Shown here piece after piece: positions 21,965 through 22,007 of a stretch of DNA of 22,007 bases. Position 1 is the stretch's first letter; each line of letters begins with the position of its first letter. A program made the position numbers and the translations under genes. Source of the DNA: Firmicutes bacterium UBA5389. Its GTDB lineage: Bacteria > Bacillota > DTU025. The DNA lies in contig DHON01000073.1 of NCBI GenBank assembly GCA_002409965.1, forward strand, positions 1 to 22,007. The letters run 5' to 3'. Under the pieces are notes generated by a model. The model did no database searches, was not told the origin of the DNA, and saw nothing but the letters and a program-made list of their open reading frames with translations.

Positions 21965-22007
21965 CCCAGCCTTGGCGCGAACCCTGTGTCAAATGACTCA
22001 GGCGGTT
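21965..22007. repeat. Direct repeat, copy 2 (runs to the window end)
   Basis: Identical to copy 1 over 33 bp (21975-22007) and 40/43 overall. The copies are offset by 219 bp, and this copy reaches the last base, so the true repeat may be longer. A related core also occurs at the opposite end of the window (positions 5-21, other orientation). Confidence 0.9.

Larger units (their letters stand above)
21566..22007. other. Non-coding region upstream of mraZ, rich in repeats and dyads
   Basis: No gene is convincing in these 442 bp. The only long open frame on the minus strand starts and ends inside the two copies of a direct repeat and resembles nothing known. The region holds the MraZ operator, an 11-bp direct repeat TCCGCGCCCGC (21683-21693 and 21699-21709), the 33-bp repeat pair, an AT-rich dyad and a 14-bp-stem hairpin. 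The operon promoter is probably here but I could not place it with confidence; a TTGACA occurs in each repeat copy without a good -10 at 16-18 nt. Confidence 0.6.

Noticed and set aside
21753..21992. 79-codon minus-strand frame in the mraZ upstream region
   Set aside because: It begins in one direct-repeat copy and ends in the other, has no Shine-Dalgarno or recognisable domain, and spans a large hairpin.

Overview
This 22-kb, GC-rich window is a nearly complete division and cell-wall (dcw) cluster fused to the early sporulation sigma-factor locus. All 20 recognised genes lie on the minus strand, so transcription runs from right (mraZ) to left (ylmC). SigE, SigG, SpoIIGA, SpoIIR, a YlmC/YmxH protein and a SpoVD-like PASTA penicillin-binding protein point to an endospore-forming Bacillota (Firmicutes). 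The base composition suggests a high-GC lineage of the clostridial or limnochordial sort, but I cannot fix it further.

Layout in transcription order. 22007-21566 is a non-coding upstream region with a 219-bp-spaced direct repeat, a long hairpin, an AT-rich dyad and a three-repeat MraZ-type operator. Next come mraZ, rsmH, ftsL, a spoVD/ftsI-type PBP, murE, murF, mraY, ftsW/spoVE, murG, murC, murB, murA, ftsQ/divIB, ftsA and ftsZ. They are packed with short gaps or overlaps. murD, which normally sits between mraY and ftsW, is absent: only about 60 bp separate the two genes. A strong hairpin follows ftsZ, and then come spoIIGA, sigE, a terminator, a SigF/SigG-like promoter, sigG, spoIIR and ylmC.

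How the genes work together. MurA, B, C, E and F with MraY and MurG build lipid II, with MurD missing here. FtsW and the class B PBP polymerise and cross-link septal peptidoglycan. FtsL, FtsQ, FtsA and FtsZ form the divisome. A SigH-like promoter just before ftsA would raise FtsA and FtsZ for polar septation, as in Bacillus. After septation, forespore SpoIIR signals SpoIIGA to cleave pro-SigE, and SigG takes over the forespore. The signal (spoIIR), the protease (spoIIGA), its substrate (sigE) and the next forespore sigma (sigG) all lie within 3.5 kb. A terminator divides them into a spoIIGA-sigE unit and a sigG-spoIIR unit.

I see no mobile element, tRNA, rRNA, CRISPR array or defence system. 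The most interesting points are fine-scale. spoIIR seems to start at ATC. A hairpin appears to bridge a displaced Shine-Dalgarno for ftsW. murD is missing. A short repeat family occurs at both ends of the window. Many starts are GTG or TTG; where I moved a start from the longest open frame, the reason is in the entry.
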